The notes beneath the pieces were generated by a model. It was not told the origin of the DNA. It searched no databases and saw only the letters and a program-made list of their open reading frames with translations. Of a DNA stretch of 64,000 nucleotides, positions 41,520 through 51,537 are shown one piece after another; position 1 is the first letter of the stretch, and every line of letters starts with the position of its first letter. The stretch comes from a virus: positions 35,414 through 99,413 of the IMG/VR virus record IMGVR_UViG_3300018424_000008, one strand, 5' to 3'. The position numbers were made by a program, and so were the translations under genes.

Positions 41520-41858
41520 TTATTCTCCCTTTCCTTTGTGATTGGTATTTTGTATGTTAGCACCTACGTGCTTATGTTTAATTTGATTACATTTATTTGA
41601 TTTACGACCGCCGAAACCGGTGCTAGCATTAAAACTACGCACATAGCTATCAGCATCCTCCTTTGAATCAAACGATACAATACTAATAGCAGCCATCTTT
41701 CCGCTGCCAGATACAACACCACGATACCTAACATGTGTTTCAGTACCTAACTCTTCAACGCAATCCGGACATTCATCGATATATCCACCAACACGTTTCT
41801 TAGTTTCTGAGTGTGCATCAAAATCATCTTCACAATGACGACATTCTTTTATTAACAT
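41520..41858 (-). CDS. Zinc-ribbon-like protein, 112 aa
   Basis: Residues 6-33 contain C-R-H-C and later C-P-D-C, a four-cysteine zinc-ribbon pattern with a 20-residue spacer. The rest has V-S-G-S-G-K-M-A, a D-S-K-E-D-A-D-S-Y-V helix and a basic H/K/N-rich end (K-H-K-H-V-G). It may bind nucleic acid. Only the motif supports this. Its 5-prime region is nearly the same as that of the 65-residue gene. Confidence 0.75.
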   Translation of the reverse strand: MLIKECRHCEDDFDAHSETKKRVGGYIDECPDCVEELGTETHVRYRGVVSGSGKMAAISIVSFDSKEDADSYVRSFNASTGFGGRKSNKCNQIKHKHVGANIQNTNHKGKGE

Positions 41859-41928
41859 ATATTCTCCTTAAGTGGGTTAGTAAGTAAAGACTATTTATTA
41901 TACAGCCATAAATTTAAATTTATAAAAA

Positions 41929-42321
41929 CTAGTTTATTTCAACAGTGTCTTCAAAAGGCAATTCCATTTGATTAGGGTCATATGAACTAGTACCTTGTTT
42001 ATATTCTTCCGGTTTAATAATATGCTTTAAATACTCTGTTCGCAGCTCAGTACTGTCTAAATTAATGTGACGATTGGCTTCAAAGTAACCTTTTAAAGAA
42101 ATTGCTACTTTTATTTCCGCACCATTAACAAATCTAATAATGGTTGGATAAAAAGTAAAACCACTTGCTGTTGTAGGTTTACTGCCAACGTGAACAAATT
42201 GTACGTTATCTGGATTTAAAACAACTAAATTTTTATCGGAAAATAACTCTATAGTTGAGTTGTAATGAAAATAGTTAGCCATTTGTAAAGGGCGGAATTT
42301 TGGTAAATATATTAGTGACAT
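41929..42321 (-). CDS. Hypothetical protein, 130 aa
   Basis: Unrecognised and leaderless. It is beta-rich up to about residue 90, with D-N-V-Q-F-V-H-V-G and I-I-R-F-V-N-G-A-E-I-K-V, and its end is acidic (P-F-E-D-T-V-E-I-N). It lies in a run of small genes driven by the promoter at 42799. Confidence 0.82.
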   Translation of the reverse strand: MSLIYLPKFRPLQMANYFHYNSTIELFSDKNLVVLNPDNVQFVHVGSKPTTASGFTFYPTIIRFVNGAEIKVAISLKGYFEANRHINLDSTELRTEYLKHIIKPEEYKQGTSSYDPNQMELPFEDTVEIN

Positions 42322-42352
42322 ATTGTCTCCTATGTTTGATGTTAGAAATGAT

Positions 42353-42763
42353 TTATAATTTTTGTGCTTTTTTTATTGTATCACACATTCGCGAAGTGAT
42401 ACTGTAAATTGTGCCGCAACGATTAACCCAACCTGCACGACGCCAATAGTGGTCTTCGAAATGACCTATCTTATGAAGGTCACTGGTTGTAGGCTTGTGT
42501 TCTTTTTTTACAGCTACTCTAATTCTATCTTGCCATTTTTTACGTATTGAACCACTGACTTTATCAATGCTGGTCCATACGTATATGGTTTTATAGGGAT
42601 TGTATTTATCAACACGTGAACAAACAAATTCCCATGACTCACTTGTTTTTTCAGCGTCAACAGTAAAACCCCACTTTTGAAGCGTGTTTAAAATATTATT
42701 AGCTAGTTTGTGCCTGTGCGATGGAAGCTCAGGGTTGTAATCGAAAATGTTGGTTTTAGGCAT
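42353..42763 (-). CDS. Hypothetical basic protein, 136 aa
   Basis: Unrecognised. It is basic and rich in K, W, R and H (K-K-W-Q-D-R-I-R-V-A-V-K-K), with W-G-F-T-V-D near 30 and R-R-A-G-W-V-N-R-C-G-T-I-Y near 112. It may bind nucleic acid. It is the first gene after a well-formed promoter with a perfect inverted repeat over the -10. Confidence 0.82.
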   Translation of the reverse strand: MPKTNIFDYNPELPSHRHKLANNILNTLQKWGFTVDAEKTSESWEFVCSRVDKYNPYKTIYVWTSIDKVSGSIRKKWQDRIRVAVKKEHKPTTSDLHKIGHFEDHYWRRAGWVNRCGTIYSITSRMCDTIKKAQKL

Positions 42764-42787
42764 TGCGACCTCGAGGTTAGCAGTTAA

Positions 42788-42806
42788 GTTATACTAATAG
42801 TATAAC
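42788..42806. promoter_or_regulatory. Perfect 19-base inverted repeat over the -10 box, candidate operator
   Basis: GTTATACTA-A-TAGTATAAC is a perfect 9-base inverted repeat with a single central base. It covers the -10 box of the promoter at 42799-42827, which is where a repressor dimer would block RNA polymerase. The downstream gene is the basic 136-residue protein. Confidence 0.6.
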
Positions 42807-42827
42807 AACTATACGAGGCTTTTGCAG
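42799..42827 (-). promoter_or_regulatory. Promoter for the small-gene unit
   Basis: Minus strand: CTGCAA (42822-42827), exactly 17 bases, then TATACT (42799-42804). It is preceded by CTGTAAAAT, as at 61735-61763, where the upstream sequence CTGTAAAATTTGCAAAAG is almost the same. Confidence 0.75.
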
Positions 42828-42847
42828 ATTTTACAGAGATTTTTTAA

Positions 42848-45082
42848 TTATTTTCTCGTGGCCCACTTAACCCAACGGTTAATTGATTCACCTAAGCTTT
42901 CCTCTGTATTAGTATCTAACAAGCCAGTCACATCAGCGTCTAATTGTTCCATATATATTTTTTTAAGATCAAAACCAGCACCACCAGAAGTTATCGAAGC
43001 AATTTTCTTTTCTAATTGACCATTTACGCTCTTCATTACTAACTCTTTTAGTTTACCTGGTGTTAAAATACGAAAATGGGTTTCGCCAACTATCATTAAA
43101 GTCGTACCAGATAAAACTATTTCAGGGTTTAATGCTTTTACATAGTTACGCCTAAGAAGATCTAAATACTGATCAGTGTTTTGTATACCGCGGGGAAAAC
43201 TAATATCATAATAATTGTATGCACCTACTAAATCTGTTATGACAGATGGAGCTACTTCTAAACTTTGAGATCTCTGAAGTATTTCTGCACATTGATCAAG
43301 ACACCAGTCAATCGTGTATTTAAAATATTCGGCAACAGCTTTTTCCCACTGATCCATTGATATTTGTTTTGAATTTATTATTCGAAGCATTATATCTAAA
43401 TCTTCACTAACAATTTCATGTTCTTTGACCATCCAATCAGATTTTAACAGTGAAGCTTCCATTAATTCTTCTTTTCCAATATTTTCTGAAACACTTTCGC
43501 CATCTAAGAAAATTTGTACGCGAGAATTCGCCATAGCCATTAAATTTTTATAGGATTTAGTTTTTACAGATTCAAGCTGCTTAATTAAATAATTAATATG
43601 AGGCACGATGAAATTACTAAATTCTATCGCTGGTTTTACACTTTTTACACCAACACGAAAATCCGGTTCTTTTACTTCGTATTTGATATCTGGGTTAGCA
43701 TAATGAATTAAATCAACACCGGCTTCCGCAGCTGAACCGCCGACAACAACTAAGTGAGGAAAAATGGCCGACATTAAGTATTCTCCTCGGCCTGTTTGTC
43801 CCGGGTTATAATCCCATGCTTTCTTGATGTTTATAGCCTCTAACTCTAATTCTTCCCCATCTAACATCATTTTAGGTACACTTGTGCCATAAATCTTATT
43901 TATTGCTTCTTCGTAAGCATACGCTTTTGTGTCTGGTTTAAGTAATTCTTCTATGTCCGATTTCTGTAAAGGAGTAAACGCGTTTGGACCTTCAAAAAAG
44001 GCGTGAGCTATATTGTACTCTTCCTGACTAATGTGTGAATTCTTCTCAGATCTTTTTTCTGTTGCTGTTCTAATATTTTCAGCGCTAATCCATATAGGCT
44101 CTTCTGTAATGTATTCTCTTCCCCCAGAGACAAGAGGTAATCCGGTGGTTTTATCGTATCCGGTTATCACTTGTTTATATATTTTACCATAAAAAAACAC
44201 GACTGGTTTGCTTTTGGAAGACGAATGACCATGAACACCCCTTCTTATCACATTTCTTTTAGGGGATTTGTTATTGAAACTGGTTGATGGTTCAAAACCA
44301 ATAATATTTCGCAAACTAGTCACCGGAAAATTTACTTTTTGTTTGTTTTTATAATTTTCGCGAGCTTGGATTAATTTATCTATATCATAATAGCCTCGGG
44401 TTTTCATTGCTCTTTCATTTTGAAATGAAAAATGATAATCATTCGTAGTACCCTTTTTTAACAATCTTCCATTAGCATGAATATCAAAGGAGTTCTTTGT
44501 TATACTAGTCACTTCTCTTACATACCAGTCGTAAATATGACTATGATAAGCTTGTTTGTTATATTTAGCTTCATTTTGTTCCAGATATTGATCTTGTGTA
44601 GGAATTTCATCACCATAAAAATCATACATATCACGGTCATCTTCTAGTTCTTCTGGATCAGGAAATTCATATTGATGTTCTTTAATTAATTGATTTTCAA
44701 TATTTGTCTTCCATTCATTATATTTTTGATTATCAAAAAGTGATTTTTGCAAACGTAAAGTATCAATAAATCCTTGAAAAGCGGTTGGTGTCATTTCCTC
44801 ATAAACGTTGCGATAATTCCCTGATTCTGCTTTAAAGCTAAAATATTTAGATAGATCATCTGAGTCAAAATAATATATGTATCGCTCGTCTTTCCCTTGG
44901 TCGTTTTTTCTTTTATTAGGGGTTACATAAAAAATAATATTATCGTAGTTTCCATCTTTAGTAATGATTTTAGGATGTACATCATCAAAAACAAGGGGAA
45001 AATCAAACTTTCTTTGCCTACCGGATGTTCGACTATTAAATTCATTTAAAAAATATCGCTTAAGGCTATATTTATTTTTCAT
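42848..45082 (-). CDS. Large leader-bearing protein, 744 aa
   Basis: The leader variant is M-K-N-K-Y-S-L-K-R-Y-F-L-N-E before F15. The body is large and unrecognised. It has G-V-H-G-H-S-S-S near 285, S-G-G-R-E-Y-I near 320, and a P-H-L-V-V-V-G-G-S-A-A-E-A-G segment near 430 that could be a nucleotide- or sugar-binding turn. The second half is helical and acidic. A G-E-T-H-F-R-I-L-T-P sequence is near 670. The ribosome-binding site is GGAG eight bases before the ATG, and the start overlaps the previous gene by 11 bases. Probable cargo. Confidence 0.85.
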   Translation of the reverse strand: MKNKYSLKRYFLNEFNSRTSGRQRKFDFPLVFDDVHPKIITKDGNYDNIIFYVTPNKRKNDQGKDERYIYYFDSDDLSKYFSFKAESGNYRNVYEEMTPTAFQGFIDTLRLQKSLFDNQKYNEWKTNIENQLIKEHQYEFPDPEELEDDRDMYDFYGDEIPTQDQYLEQNEAKYNKQAYHSHIYDWYVREVTSITKNSFDIHANGRLLKKGTTNDYHFSFQNERAMKTRGYYDIDKLIQARENYKNKQKVNFPVTSLRNIIGFEPSTSFNNKSPKRNVIRRGVHGHSSSKSKPVVFFYGKIYKQVITGYDKTTGLPLVSGGREYITEEPIWISAENIRTATEKRSEKNSHISQEEYNIAHAFFEGPNAFTPLQKSDIEELLKPDTKAYAYEEAINKIYGTSVPKMMLDGEELELEAINIKKAWDYNPGQTGRGEYLMSAIFPHLVVVGGSAAEAGVDLIHYANPDIKYEVKEPDFRVGVKSVKPAIEFSNFIVPHINYLIKQLESVKTKSYKNLMAMANSRVQIFLDGESVSENIGKEELMEASLLKSDWMVKEHEIVSEDLDIMLRIINSKQISMDQWEKAVAEYFKYTIDWCLDQCAEILQRSQSLEVAPSVITDLVGAYNYYDISFPRGIQNTDQYLDLLRRNYVKALNPEIVLSGTTLMIVGETHFRILTPGKLKELVMKSVNGQLEKKIASITSGGAGFDLKKIYMEQLDADVTGLLDTNTEESLGESINRWVKWATRK

Positions 45083-45512
45083 TATTCATTCTCCACACTT
45101 TGTAAAGTATGTAATCGTGAGCTGAAGCTAATCTATCTTCTGCAGTAGTGACCTTATCCTGCACCCATTCAGGTAAATCATCAGCGTCAACTAATTTATC
45201 GTGTAAACGTTGTGCCATCTGTGCCATTCTGAAAAGCTTTGCCTTAGTCATACGACCTTCATGTGAATCTGATTTAGTATGACCATAATCCATCATTCTA
45301 CCACCATCACCATGATGTTCATCGGGATAGTTGTCATCTTTGCCGACACCCATAACTAAAGAAATAACATCAGTGCCATCCATTTCCGCCATCTCTTCCA
45401 TGTCTTCACATGCACACTCAACGAGATTTCTTTTTTTAGGAGTTGCTTTAGCTAAATATTTTACGGTTTCTATTACAATAGCTAAATCGCTAGCCTTCAT
45501 TTTATAACGCAT
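45072..45512 (-). CDS. Phage protein with LPEWVQDK signature, 146 aa
   Basis: The start at ATG 45512 has GGAG six bases upstream. The C-terminus reads D-L-P-E-W-V-Q-D-K-V-T-T-A-E-D-R-L-A-S-A-H-D-Y, a helix-turn pattern that recurs in many marine phage proteins of unknown role; I know the pattern but not a function. The middle has H-H-G-D-G-G-R-M-M-D-Y-G-H and M-A-Q-M-A-Q-R. It lies just upstream of the 744-residue leader gene. Confidence 0.75.
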   Translation of the reverse strand: MRYKMKASDLAIVIETVKYLAKATPKKRNLVECACEDMEEMAEMDGTDVISLVMGVGKDDNYPDEHHGDGGRMMDYGHTKSDSHEGRMTKAKLFRMAQMAQRLHDKLVDADDLPEWVQDKVTTAEDRLASAHDYILYKVWRMNNEK

Positions 45513-45538
45513 ACTAATCTCCATTTTTTACTTATTAA

Positions 45539-45754
45539 TTATATTATTTTTTTTAATTTATCATAAGTAACTGGAATTATTTTATCATCATAATGTACTA
45601 TGCAAAAATTTGTTTGTGAATCTTTGCTTATTATTATTCCAATGTGCCAAATAGTTTGAGCATTTTTATATTTCATTGCCAATCCTAAATGAGATTGGAC
45701 AAACATTACTAGATCACCTATTTCAAAAAAATCATTACTTGAAACGGCTTCCAC
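45539..45754 (-). CDS. Small SH3-like barrel protein, 71 aa
   Basis: Residues 11-25 carry E-I-G-D-L-V-M-F-V, followed by G-I-I-I-S-K-D near 40, I-V-H-Y-D and L-K-K-I-I at the end. This is the strand order seen in the small G-D-L-V proteins of this window and fits an SH3-like or KOW-like barrel. It overlaps the next gene by 20 bases. Function unknown. Confidence 0.75.
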   Translation of the reverse strand: MEAVSSNDFFEIGDLVMFVQSHLGLAMKYKNAQTIWHIGIIISKDSQTNFCIVHYDDKIIPVTYDKLKKII

Positions 45755-45953
45755 ACATTTTCTCCGGCAGTTTCTTTAGATGTTTATATGGGACTTCTAT
45801 TATTTCATTATTGAATAAAACCTTTGCATATCGATTTCCTGTAACAAAATAATAGTCACCTAAATATATACCAACGTTGTAACCTTTATTTTGACCTTTC
45901 ATAAATCTATCTATTATAATTAGTTCGCCACATGAATATTCAGAAGATCCCAT
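45735..45953 (-). CDS. Small SH3-like barrel protein, 72 aa
   Basis: A five-strand pattern similar to its neighbours: E-L-I-I-I-D, Y-N-V-G-I-Y-L-G-D-Y-Y-F, V-L-F-N-N-E-I-I-E-V-P, L-K-K-L-P. It starts at ATG 45953, about 30 bases downstream of a TATACT-containing sequence (near 45970). Function unknown. Confidence 0.72.
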   Translation of the reverse strand: MGSSEYSCGELIIIDRFMKGQNKGYNVGIYLGDYYFVTGNRYAKVLFNNEIIEVPYKHLKKLPEKMCGSRFK

Positions 45954-45971
45954 ATAAATAAGTATACGCCT

Positions 45972-46166
45972 TTAATCAATTCTCATTAATTCTCCAAAAG
46001 GGTGTATACTCTCAGTTCCATCTGACCATCTTACTTTGTACTTTGCTACTTTAGAGCTTGTACCTTCAGTTAGCCATGTATTAGTTGGAACATACACTAC
46101 GTCTATTACTTCACCTTCTTTTGTTATATCATAAAATAAAGACACTCTGTTTCCTGGTTTAATCAT
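45972..46166 (-). CDS. Small SH3-like barrel protein, 64 aa
   Basis: It starts K-P-G-N-R-V-S-L, then [10 protein letters not shown] and [15 protein letters not shown], the most standard G-x-V...V-R-W-x-D-G pattern of the group. It could bind nucleic acid or protein. It overlaps carB by eight bases, so it is translationally linked to the carbamoyl phosphate synthase pair. Confidence 0.75.
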   Translation of the reverse strand: MIKPGNRVSLFYDITKEGEVIDVVYVPTNTWLTEGTSSKVAKYKVRWSDGTESIHPFGELMRID

Positions 46167-49100
46167 TATTATCCCCTATTTGTTGTAAACTTCTAACAAT
46201 TATTTTTTCTTTATCAGCTTTTGAGGCTATAGCTTTTATTAACTTTGTCATTGCAAATAAACTTGTTATACAAGGTATATCCTGCCTTAAACACGCTAAC
46301 CTCAATTTTGCTTCTTCATTAATATGTTCTTCACCACTGGTTGTGTTTAATACTAAATCGATTTTTTTATTTGCTATCAAACTTATTGAGCTATTCTGTC
46401 CTGCAAGGAATTTCTCAGACAAGTTAACTTCTAATCCCATCGATGTCAATATTTCATACGTGCCTTTAGTAGCATATATTTCACAACCAAAATCATTTAT
46501 CAAATGTTTTAAATAATCACGTGACTTTATAAAATAACTTTTATCTTTGTCAGCAATAGAGATCAGTATATTAGATCTTTTCTTAACATTAATGCCACTT
46601 GCTAACAAAGCTTTTAGATAAGCCTCATGCCACGTACTTCCAACACCCATTACTTCACCAGTACTTTTCATTTCTGGTCCTAACAATGTATCATCAACAG
46701 AGAATTTTCTCCATGGGAAGACTGGTGATTTAACATAAAACAAATTCTTTCTATTTCTTTTAAACTTCTTCATTGTCTCATTTAGGTTTTCACCCATACA
46801 CATGTAGGTTGCTATCTTTGCCCATGGTACACCAGTTGCCTTACTAGCAAAAGGTACAGTCCGGCTTGCTCGAGGATTGACTTCTATAATATAAACCTCA
46901 TCTTCTTTAATAGCAAACTGAATATTCATTAGTCCTACTACATTCAAGACATCACATAGCTTATCACATATTGTTTCTATTTTACTACGCTGTTTTTTCG
47001 TTAATGATAGTGATGGTATAATACAAGAAGAATCACCAGAATGTATACCAGCTTCTTCTATGTGTTCCATTACAGCAGCTATTTCATAGTTACCAAACTT
47101 ATCGCAAACAACATCAACATCATATTCTATTGCATTTGATAAAAACTTATCTACCAAAAGCGGCTTCCCATTACTAGCATCATAAGCCTTTGTAACTGCA
47201 CTATTAAATTCTACATCATTATAACAAACGTGCATACACTTACCACCTAAAACATAAGAAGGTCTAACCAATACTGGGTAACCTAATTCATCTTTTGCTT
47301 TATGCGCATCTGATATACTAGCAGCAATAAAACCTGGTGGTTGTTTGAAGCCTAAATCTTTAATCATGTTATTAAACAATTCTCTATCTTCACATATGTC
47401 AATAGATTCAGGATCAGTACCACAAATATTACCTATTTGATTAGCCAACTTAAGAGGTGTCTGACCACCAAACTGAACAATGGAACCTATTAGATTTGTG
47501 TCTAATGTCTTTACAATATTATCAACATATGTTTTTGTAATAGGTTCGAAGAACAATATATCACTAGTGTCATAATCAGTTGAAACAGTTTCCGGATTGC
47601 AGTTAACCATTGCACTAGTGTAACCTAACTCTTTCAAAGCCATGCTCGCATGTACACAACAGTAATCAAATTCAAGACCTTGCCCTATTCTATTTGGACC
47701 ATTGCCTAATATCGTTACAATGTTTGATTTATCTATTGGTAATTCACACTCATAGCCAGTAGTGCTATACAAATATGGCGTTTCTGATTTAAATTCAGCT
47801 GCGCAAGTGTCAACCATTTTAAAGACAGTGTTATCTAGCTTGGTCTCAGCAAACATGTTTTCTAAAAACCATGTGTCTATCTTTGTTAAATTATGTATAT
47901 CAGATATAGGAGTATTACGTGACATCAACTCAAGTATTTTAAATATTCTATCAGGTTGTGGCACTTTAATATCTTCTAACAAATCTTCAGTTGCTACTAA
48001 GTTGTAACTAGGCAACTTAAGCTCTAATGATAAAAGTGCTTTTTGCATTGCTTCACTAAAACTGGTGCCAATGGACATTACTTCCCCGACAGCCTTCATT
48101 TGTGTAGTTAAGGTACTGGTTGCACCTTTGAATTTTTCTGTATTCCATCTGGGTATTTTTACAACAGTGTAGTCTAAAGCTGGTTCAAAACAAGCTGGTG
48201 TCTTTTTAGTTATATCATTGTTTATTTCACCTAATGTTAAACCAACTGCTAACTGCGCTGCTATTTTTGCTATAGGGAAGCCAGTAGCCTTTGAAGCCAA
48301 AGCAGAACTTCTCGACACACGAGGATTCATTTCTATAACAAACATATAACCAGTTTCAGGATCGACAGCAAACTGAATATTTGAACCACCAGTTTCTACA
48401 CCGACTGCACGAATAACATCAAAAGACATTGTACGCATTTTTTGATACTCTACATCAGTTAACGTTTGTGCTGGAGCAACAGTAATACTGTCACCAGTAT
48501 GTACACCCATAGGATCAAAGTTTTCTATAGAACAAACTACAATAGCATTATCATCTTTGTCTCTGATTAATTCCATTTCAAATTCTTTCCAACCTAATGC
48601 ACTTTTTTCAATAAGCACTTGACTGATAGGACTTAAATCTAAACCTAATGAAACTATTGAATAAAATTCTTGTTCTGTCATGGCAACACCACCGCCTTCT
48701 CCGCCTAATGTGTATGAAGGTCTGATAATTAATGGTAAACCAATATCATTCAATATTTGTTTCGCATCATCTAAGTTATGAGCTATACCAGAAGGAGCAA
48801 CTGGTATACCTTTTTCAATCATCTTATTTTTAAACATTTCTCTATCTTCAGCAATTTCTATTGCATCAGGCTTTGCCCCAATTAATTCAACGTTGTGCTC
48901 ATCTAAAACACCTAACTTATATAACTCCATTGCTAGATTTAAACCAGTTTGACCACCGACTGTTGGTAATATTGCACATGGTTTTTCTTTCTCAATAATC
49001 TTTTTAGCGTATTCTGCTGTCAAAGGTTCAATGTATGTAGCATCAGCAAATTCTGGGTCAGTCATAATAGTTGCCGGATTTGAGTTATGTAATACAACCT

Positions 49101-49227
49101 CGTACCCTAAATTCTTAAGTACCTTACAAGCTTGTGTACCTGAATAATCAAACTCACATGCTTGTCCAATTACTATAGGTCCTGAACCTATAACCATAAT
49201 TTTTTTGATATCATTTCTTTTAGGCAT
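46159..49227 (-). CDS. carB: Carbamoyl phosphate synthase large subunit
   Basis: CarB makes carbamoyl phosphate from bicarbonate, ammonia (from CarA) and two ATP, for pyrimidine and arginine synthesis. It is complete: 1022 residues from [17 protein letters not shown], against about 1070 in bacteria. Both ATP-grasp halves have their signatures ([14 protein letters not shown] near 300; [14 protein letters not shown] near 840), and a C-terminal regulatory domain follows. The start is set at ATG 49227 by AAGGAG and the usual CarB N-terminus, overlapping carA by eight bases. Confidence 0.97.
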   Translation of the reverse strand: MPKRNDIKKIMVIGSGPIVIGQACEFDYSGTQACKVLKNLGYEVVLHNSNPATIMTDPEFADATYIEPLTAEYAKKIIEKEKPCAILPTVGGQTGLNLAMELYKLGVLDEHNVELIGAKPDAIEIAEDREMFKNKMIEKGIPVAPSGIAHNLDDAKQILNDIGLPLIIRPSYTLGGEGGGVAMTEQEFYSIVSLGLDLSPISQVLIEKSALGWKEFEMELIRDKDDNAIVVCSIENFDPMGVHTGDSITVAPAQTLTDVEYQKMRTMSFDVIRAVGVETGGSNIQFAVDPETGYMFVIEMNPRVSRSSALASKATGFPIAKIAAQLAVGLTLGEINNDITKKTPACFEPALDYTVVKIPRWNTEKFKGATSTLTTQMKAVGEVMSIGTSFSEAMQKALLSLELKLPSYNLVATEDLLEDIKVPQPDRIFKILELMSRNTPISDIHNLTKIDTWFLENMFAETKLDNTVFKMVDTCAAEFKSETPYLYSTTGYECELPIDKSNIVTILGNGPNRIGQGLEFDYCCVHASMALKELGYTSAMVNCNPETVSTDYDTSDILFFEPITKTYVDNIVKTLDTNLIGSIVQFGGQTPLKLANQIGNICGTDPESIDICEDRELFNNMIKDLGFKQPPGFIAASISDAHKAKDELGYPVLVRPSYVLGGKCMHVCYNDVEFNSAVTKAYDASNGKPLLVDKFLSNAIEYDVDVVCDKFGNYEIAAVMEHIEEAGIHSGDSSCIIPSLSLTKKQRSKIETICDKLCDVLNVVGLMNIQFAIKEDEVYIIEVNPRASRTVPFASKATGVPWAKIATYMCMGENLNETMKKFKRNRKNLFYVKSPVFPWRKFSVDDTLLGPEMKSTGEVMGVGSTWHEAYLKALLASGINVKKRSNILISIADKDKSYFIKSRDYLKHLINDFGCEIYATKGTYEILTSMGLEVNLSEKFLAGQNSSISLIANKKIDLVLNTTSGEEHINEEAKLRLACLRQDIPCITSLFAMTKLIKAIASKADKEKIIVRSLQQIGDNND

Positions 49228-50317
49228 TAAAACTCCTTGCAAATTCAATAAATTGTTCTATTAGTTTGTTACTTTCTTCTGGGCCAGGTTTGGCTTCAGG
49301 ATGATATTGTACACTAGAAACCTTGTTTTTATAACACTCAATTCCAGCCACCGTTTGATCATTTAAATTTATATGTGTTATTGTCGCTATTTCACCAATA
49401 CTTCTATCAACACAATAACCGTGATTTTGACTAGTTATAGCTATTTTTTTAGTTTTTAAATCTATAACTGGATGATTTGCACCGCGGTGGCCAAACGGCA
49501 TTTTGTAAACTTTCCCGCCTATAGCAAGTGATATCAGCTGATGACCCATGCATATACCTAACATTGGCTTTGTTCCCATTATAGATTTAATCTTGTCGAT
49601 AGCCTCTGTCATAACAGTGGGATCGCCTGGTCCATTACTAAAAAATAAAGCATCACAGTCATTTGTCCAATTAAATAAACTGTCATTTACATTAACGACT
49701 GTGACATCACAACCATACTTAGTTAATAATCTCGAGATATTACTTTTGTAACCGCAATCTATTAAGTTAACTTTAAAACCATTGCCAGTTTTTGTTTTAT
49801 TTACAGTAAATGATCTAGAAGCATCAGAAGCTTTAGATTCATCTTCATAACTAAATTGATCTAACAATTTCTTAACAGAGTTTCTATCCTCACTAGATAT
49901 ACATGCAACAACATTCGTATTATTTCTAATTAATTTAGTGATATATCTAGTGTCAATACCACTAACCAGTGAAAACTTATTTTCCTTAGAGTATTCAACT
50001 ATATTTTTCTCTGATCTCCAGTTGCTAGGTTTTTTAATTAAGTCAATATTCCTAGCCAATAAACCTCGAGGCCAAACCCTTTCAGATTCTACATCTGCAG
50101 TGTTTACTCCCGTGTTTCCAATATGATTAGCAGTCATCAATACTATTTGACCTTTATATGATGGATCAGTTAAAATTTCCTGATACCCAGTCATACTAGT
50201 ATTAAAAACCAATTCTCCTATTGTAGTGCCAGAATACCCATTGCTTTTAACAGGGTAATCAACATACATGTTTTTTTGATTTCCATCTTTGTATTTAATA
50301 TATAATCTAGTTTCCAC
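49220..50317 (-). CDS. carA: Carbamoyl phosphate synthase small subunit
   Basis: CarA is the glutaminase subunit and feeds ammonia to CarB. It starts with GTG at 50317 after AAGGAG. The N-terminal domain is [19 protein letters not shown]; the C-terminal class I amidotransferase has G-I-C-M-G-H-Q (active Cys near 252) and Y-H-P-E-A-K-P-G-P (His339, Glu341). At 365 residues it is of normal length, about 380 in bacteria. It follows the leader gene at 50327 by nine bases, so both are probably one transcript. Confidence 0.97.
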   Translation of the reverse strand: METRLYIKYKDGNQKNMYVDYPVKSNGYSGTTIGELVFNTSMTGYQEILTDPSYKGQIVLMTANHIGNTGVNTADVESERVWPRGLLARNIDLIKKPSNWRSEKNIVEYSKENKFSLVSGIDTRYITKLIRNNTNVVACISSEDRNSVKKLLDQFSYEDESKASDASRSFTVNKTKTGNGFKVNLIDCGYKSNISRLLTKYGCDVTVVNVNDSLFNWTNDCDALFFSNGPGDPTVMTEAIDKIKSIMGTKPMLGICMGHQLISLAIGGKVYKMPFGHRGANHPVIDLKTKKIAITSQNHGYCVDRSIGEIATITHINLNDQTVAGIECYKNKVSSVQYHPEAKPGPEESNKLIEQFIEFARSFNA

Positions 50318-50326
50318 GTTTTCTCC

Positions 50327-50716
50327 TTATACAATACCAAAATCTACTTCATTTTTTTCTTTTTTATTTGCCAAACCACCTACTAAATCATAAGAATTTA
50401 TATCATCATTGTTTTCCAAGAATGACATAACAACCATTAATATTTTTCCAGACATTAGTGGACTTAATATACCATCGTAAGCAGGGGTTTTAAATACTAA
50501 TATACTATTATCAATACAAGCTAATTCAAGATAAGTTACACCTTTTGAATTCTCAAAATATATAGTGGAACTGCCTTTACCATAAAACGTTTTTAGATCT
50601 GCAGTATTATGATTATCAAAATACGTACATAAATCAGCAGCTAAATTTTGTGACTTAGTATCAACTATCAAACCTTCCGTCAGCACTCTAATTAAATAAT
50701 CTCTTAAATCGCTCAT
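50327..50716 (-). CDS. Type B-like leader protein ahead of carAB, 129 aa
   Basis: It starts M-S-D-L-R-D-Y-L-I-R-V-L-T-E, cut before G15, so it fits the type B leader at all key positions. A GGAG ribosome-binding site lies five bases before the ATG. The body is beta-rich with hydrophobic strands (I-Y-F-E-N, V-T-Y-L-E-L-A, L-M-V-V-M-S-F). No family is recognised. It shares a transcript with carA, which mixes putative cargo and metabolic genes. Confidence 0.83.
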   Translation of the reverse strand: MSDLRDYLIRVLTEGLIVDTKSQNLAADLCTYFDNHNTADLKTFYGKGSSTIYFENSKGVTYLELACIDNSILVFKTPAYDGILSPLMSGKILMVVMSFLENNDDINSYDLVGGLANKKEKNEVDFGIV

Positions 50717-50775
50717 ATTATCTCCAATAAATAAGTAAGTAGATTATTATATTGAATTATTTGCAATTGTATAGA

Positions 50776-50976
50776 TTATGTTAACGACAATATGTGCATT
50801 AATTTTTTAGAAAGTTTTATTTCGAAATAGTTGTTATACGCATCATTGTTATCAAACAATGGTCTGTCAGCAAGCATGTGATAATGATCATTGTTTTCAC
50901 AGACACAATACAACTTCATGCCTTTTTTTAAAATGCCATAATCTTCTATTACAATATATGTATTACCTTTTACCAC
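50776..50976 (-). CDS. Small hypothetical protein, 66 aa
   Basis: Unrecognised. I chose the GTG at 50976 because GGAAG stands six bases before it; the frame can extend to an ATG at 51000, giving 74 residues, with a longer overlap into the previous gene. The sequence is G-N-T-Y-I-V-I-E-D-Y-G-I-L-K-K-G-M-K-L-Y-C-V, then E-N-N-D-H-Y and a helical end. It resembles the small barrel proteins only weakly. Confidence 0.68.
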   Translation of the reverse strand: MVKGNTYIVIEDYGILKKGMKLYCVCENNDHYHMLADRPLFDNNDAYNNYFEIKLSKKLMHILSLT

Positions 50977-51394
50977 GTACGTCTTCCAACACAACAACAT
51001 CTTTTATAGGAACCGTAATAGTTTCTTTATCATTCAATATCTTACACATTAAACTTTCACCGGGCTTGTCCTCTATTTCAATTAATATCCCGTTACCAAT
51101 AAAAAGTAAATCGTCTTCTTTATATGATTTATATTTTCTCTTTGTGTATAAAACTAAATCATTAATTTTTGGCTCTTTTTTTGTACAATGTGTTTTTAGT
51201 TTACTAAACTCTATTTTCTGACAAGCAGATTTCGACACAACAAAATCAGATTTATACAATCCACTAAAGTTTTTTACAACTAAATCATATTTTCCAACAG
51301 CAACTACAGTAGCCAGATTAAAAGTAAAGTTAGAATAACAATCATCTTTTTTCGTAGATCCTAATATTACTACAATATCATTTTTACTAAACAT
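50963..51394 (-). CDS. Two-domain SH3-like protein, 143 aa
   Basis: It begins S-K-N-D-I-V-V-I-L-G-S and repeats the pattern near residue 75 (I-N-D-L-V-L-Y-T-K-R), so it seems to contain two copies of the small barrel. It is rich in K. Its start lies between the terminator at 51415 and the ATG at 51394, with TATTAAT just before the start as the only promoter-like sequence. Function unknown. Confidence 0.75.
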   Translation of the reverse strand: MFSKNDIVVILGSTKKDDCYSNFTFNLATVVAVGKYDLVVKNFSGLYKSDFVVSKSACQKIEFSKLKTHCTKKEPKINDLVLYTKRKYKSYKEDDLLFIGNGILIEIEDKPGESLMCKILNDKETITVPIKDVVVLEDVRGKR

Positions 51395-51414
51395 ATTAAT
51401 AACTATGCCGCAAA

Positions 51415-51443
51415 TTAAAAAAAGAGAGGGACATGCCCTCTCT
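51415..51443 (-). terminator. Intrinsic terminator
   Basis: Minus strand: AGAGAGGG / CCCTCTCT stem (8 base pairs, 5-base loop) followed by TTTTTTT. It lies 95 bases after the stop at 51538 and closes the adenosine deaminase and ClpS unit. Confidence 0.9.
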
Positions 51444-51537
51444 TAACAACTAACAATAAAGAAGTATCACAACTAATATGATATACTATACAGCCTTTTC
51501 TTTTGTTGTATAAAACACCAAAACAGCCTTTCCTTTT

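Noticed and set aside
50740-50765. TTGCAA followed by TATAAT upstream of the leader gene ahead of carAB
   Set aside because: The spacing is only nine bases, so it does not fit the 17-base promoter class; the TATAAT alone may still act with another -35.
51444-51537. Short coding-like stretch with AAAGGCTGT repeats after the zinc-binding protein
   Set aside because: Only about a dozen codons, no start with a proper ribosome-binding site, and it lies in a terminator region.
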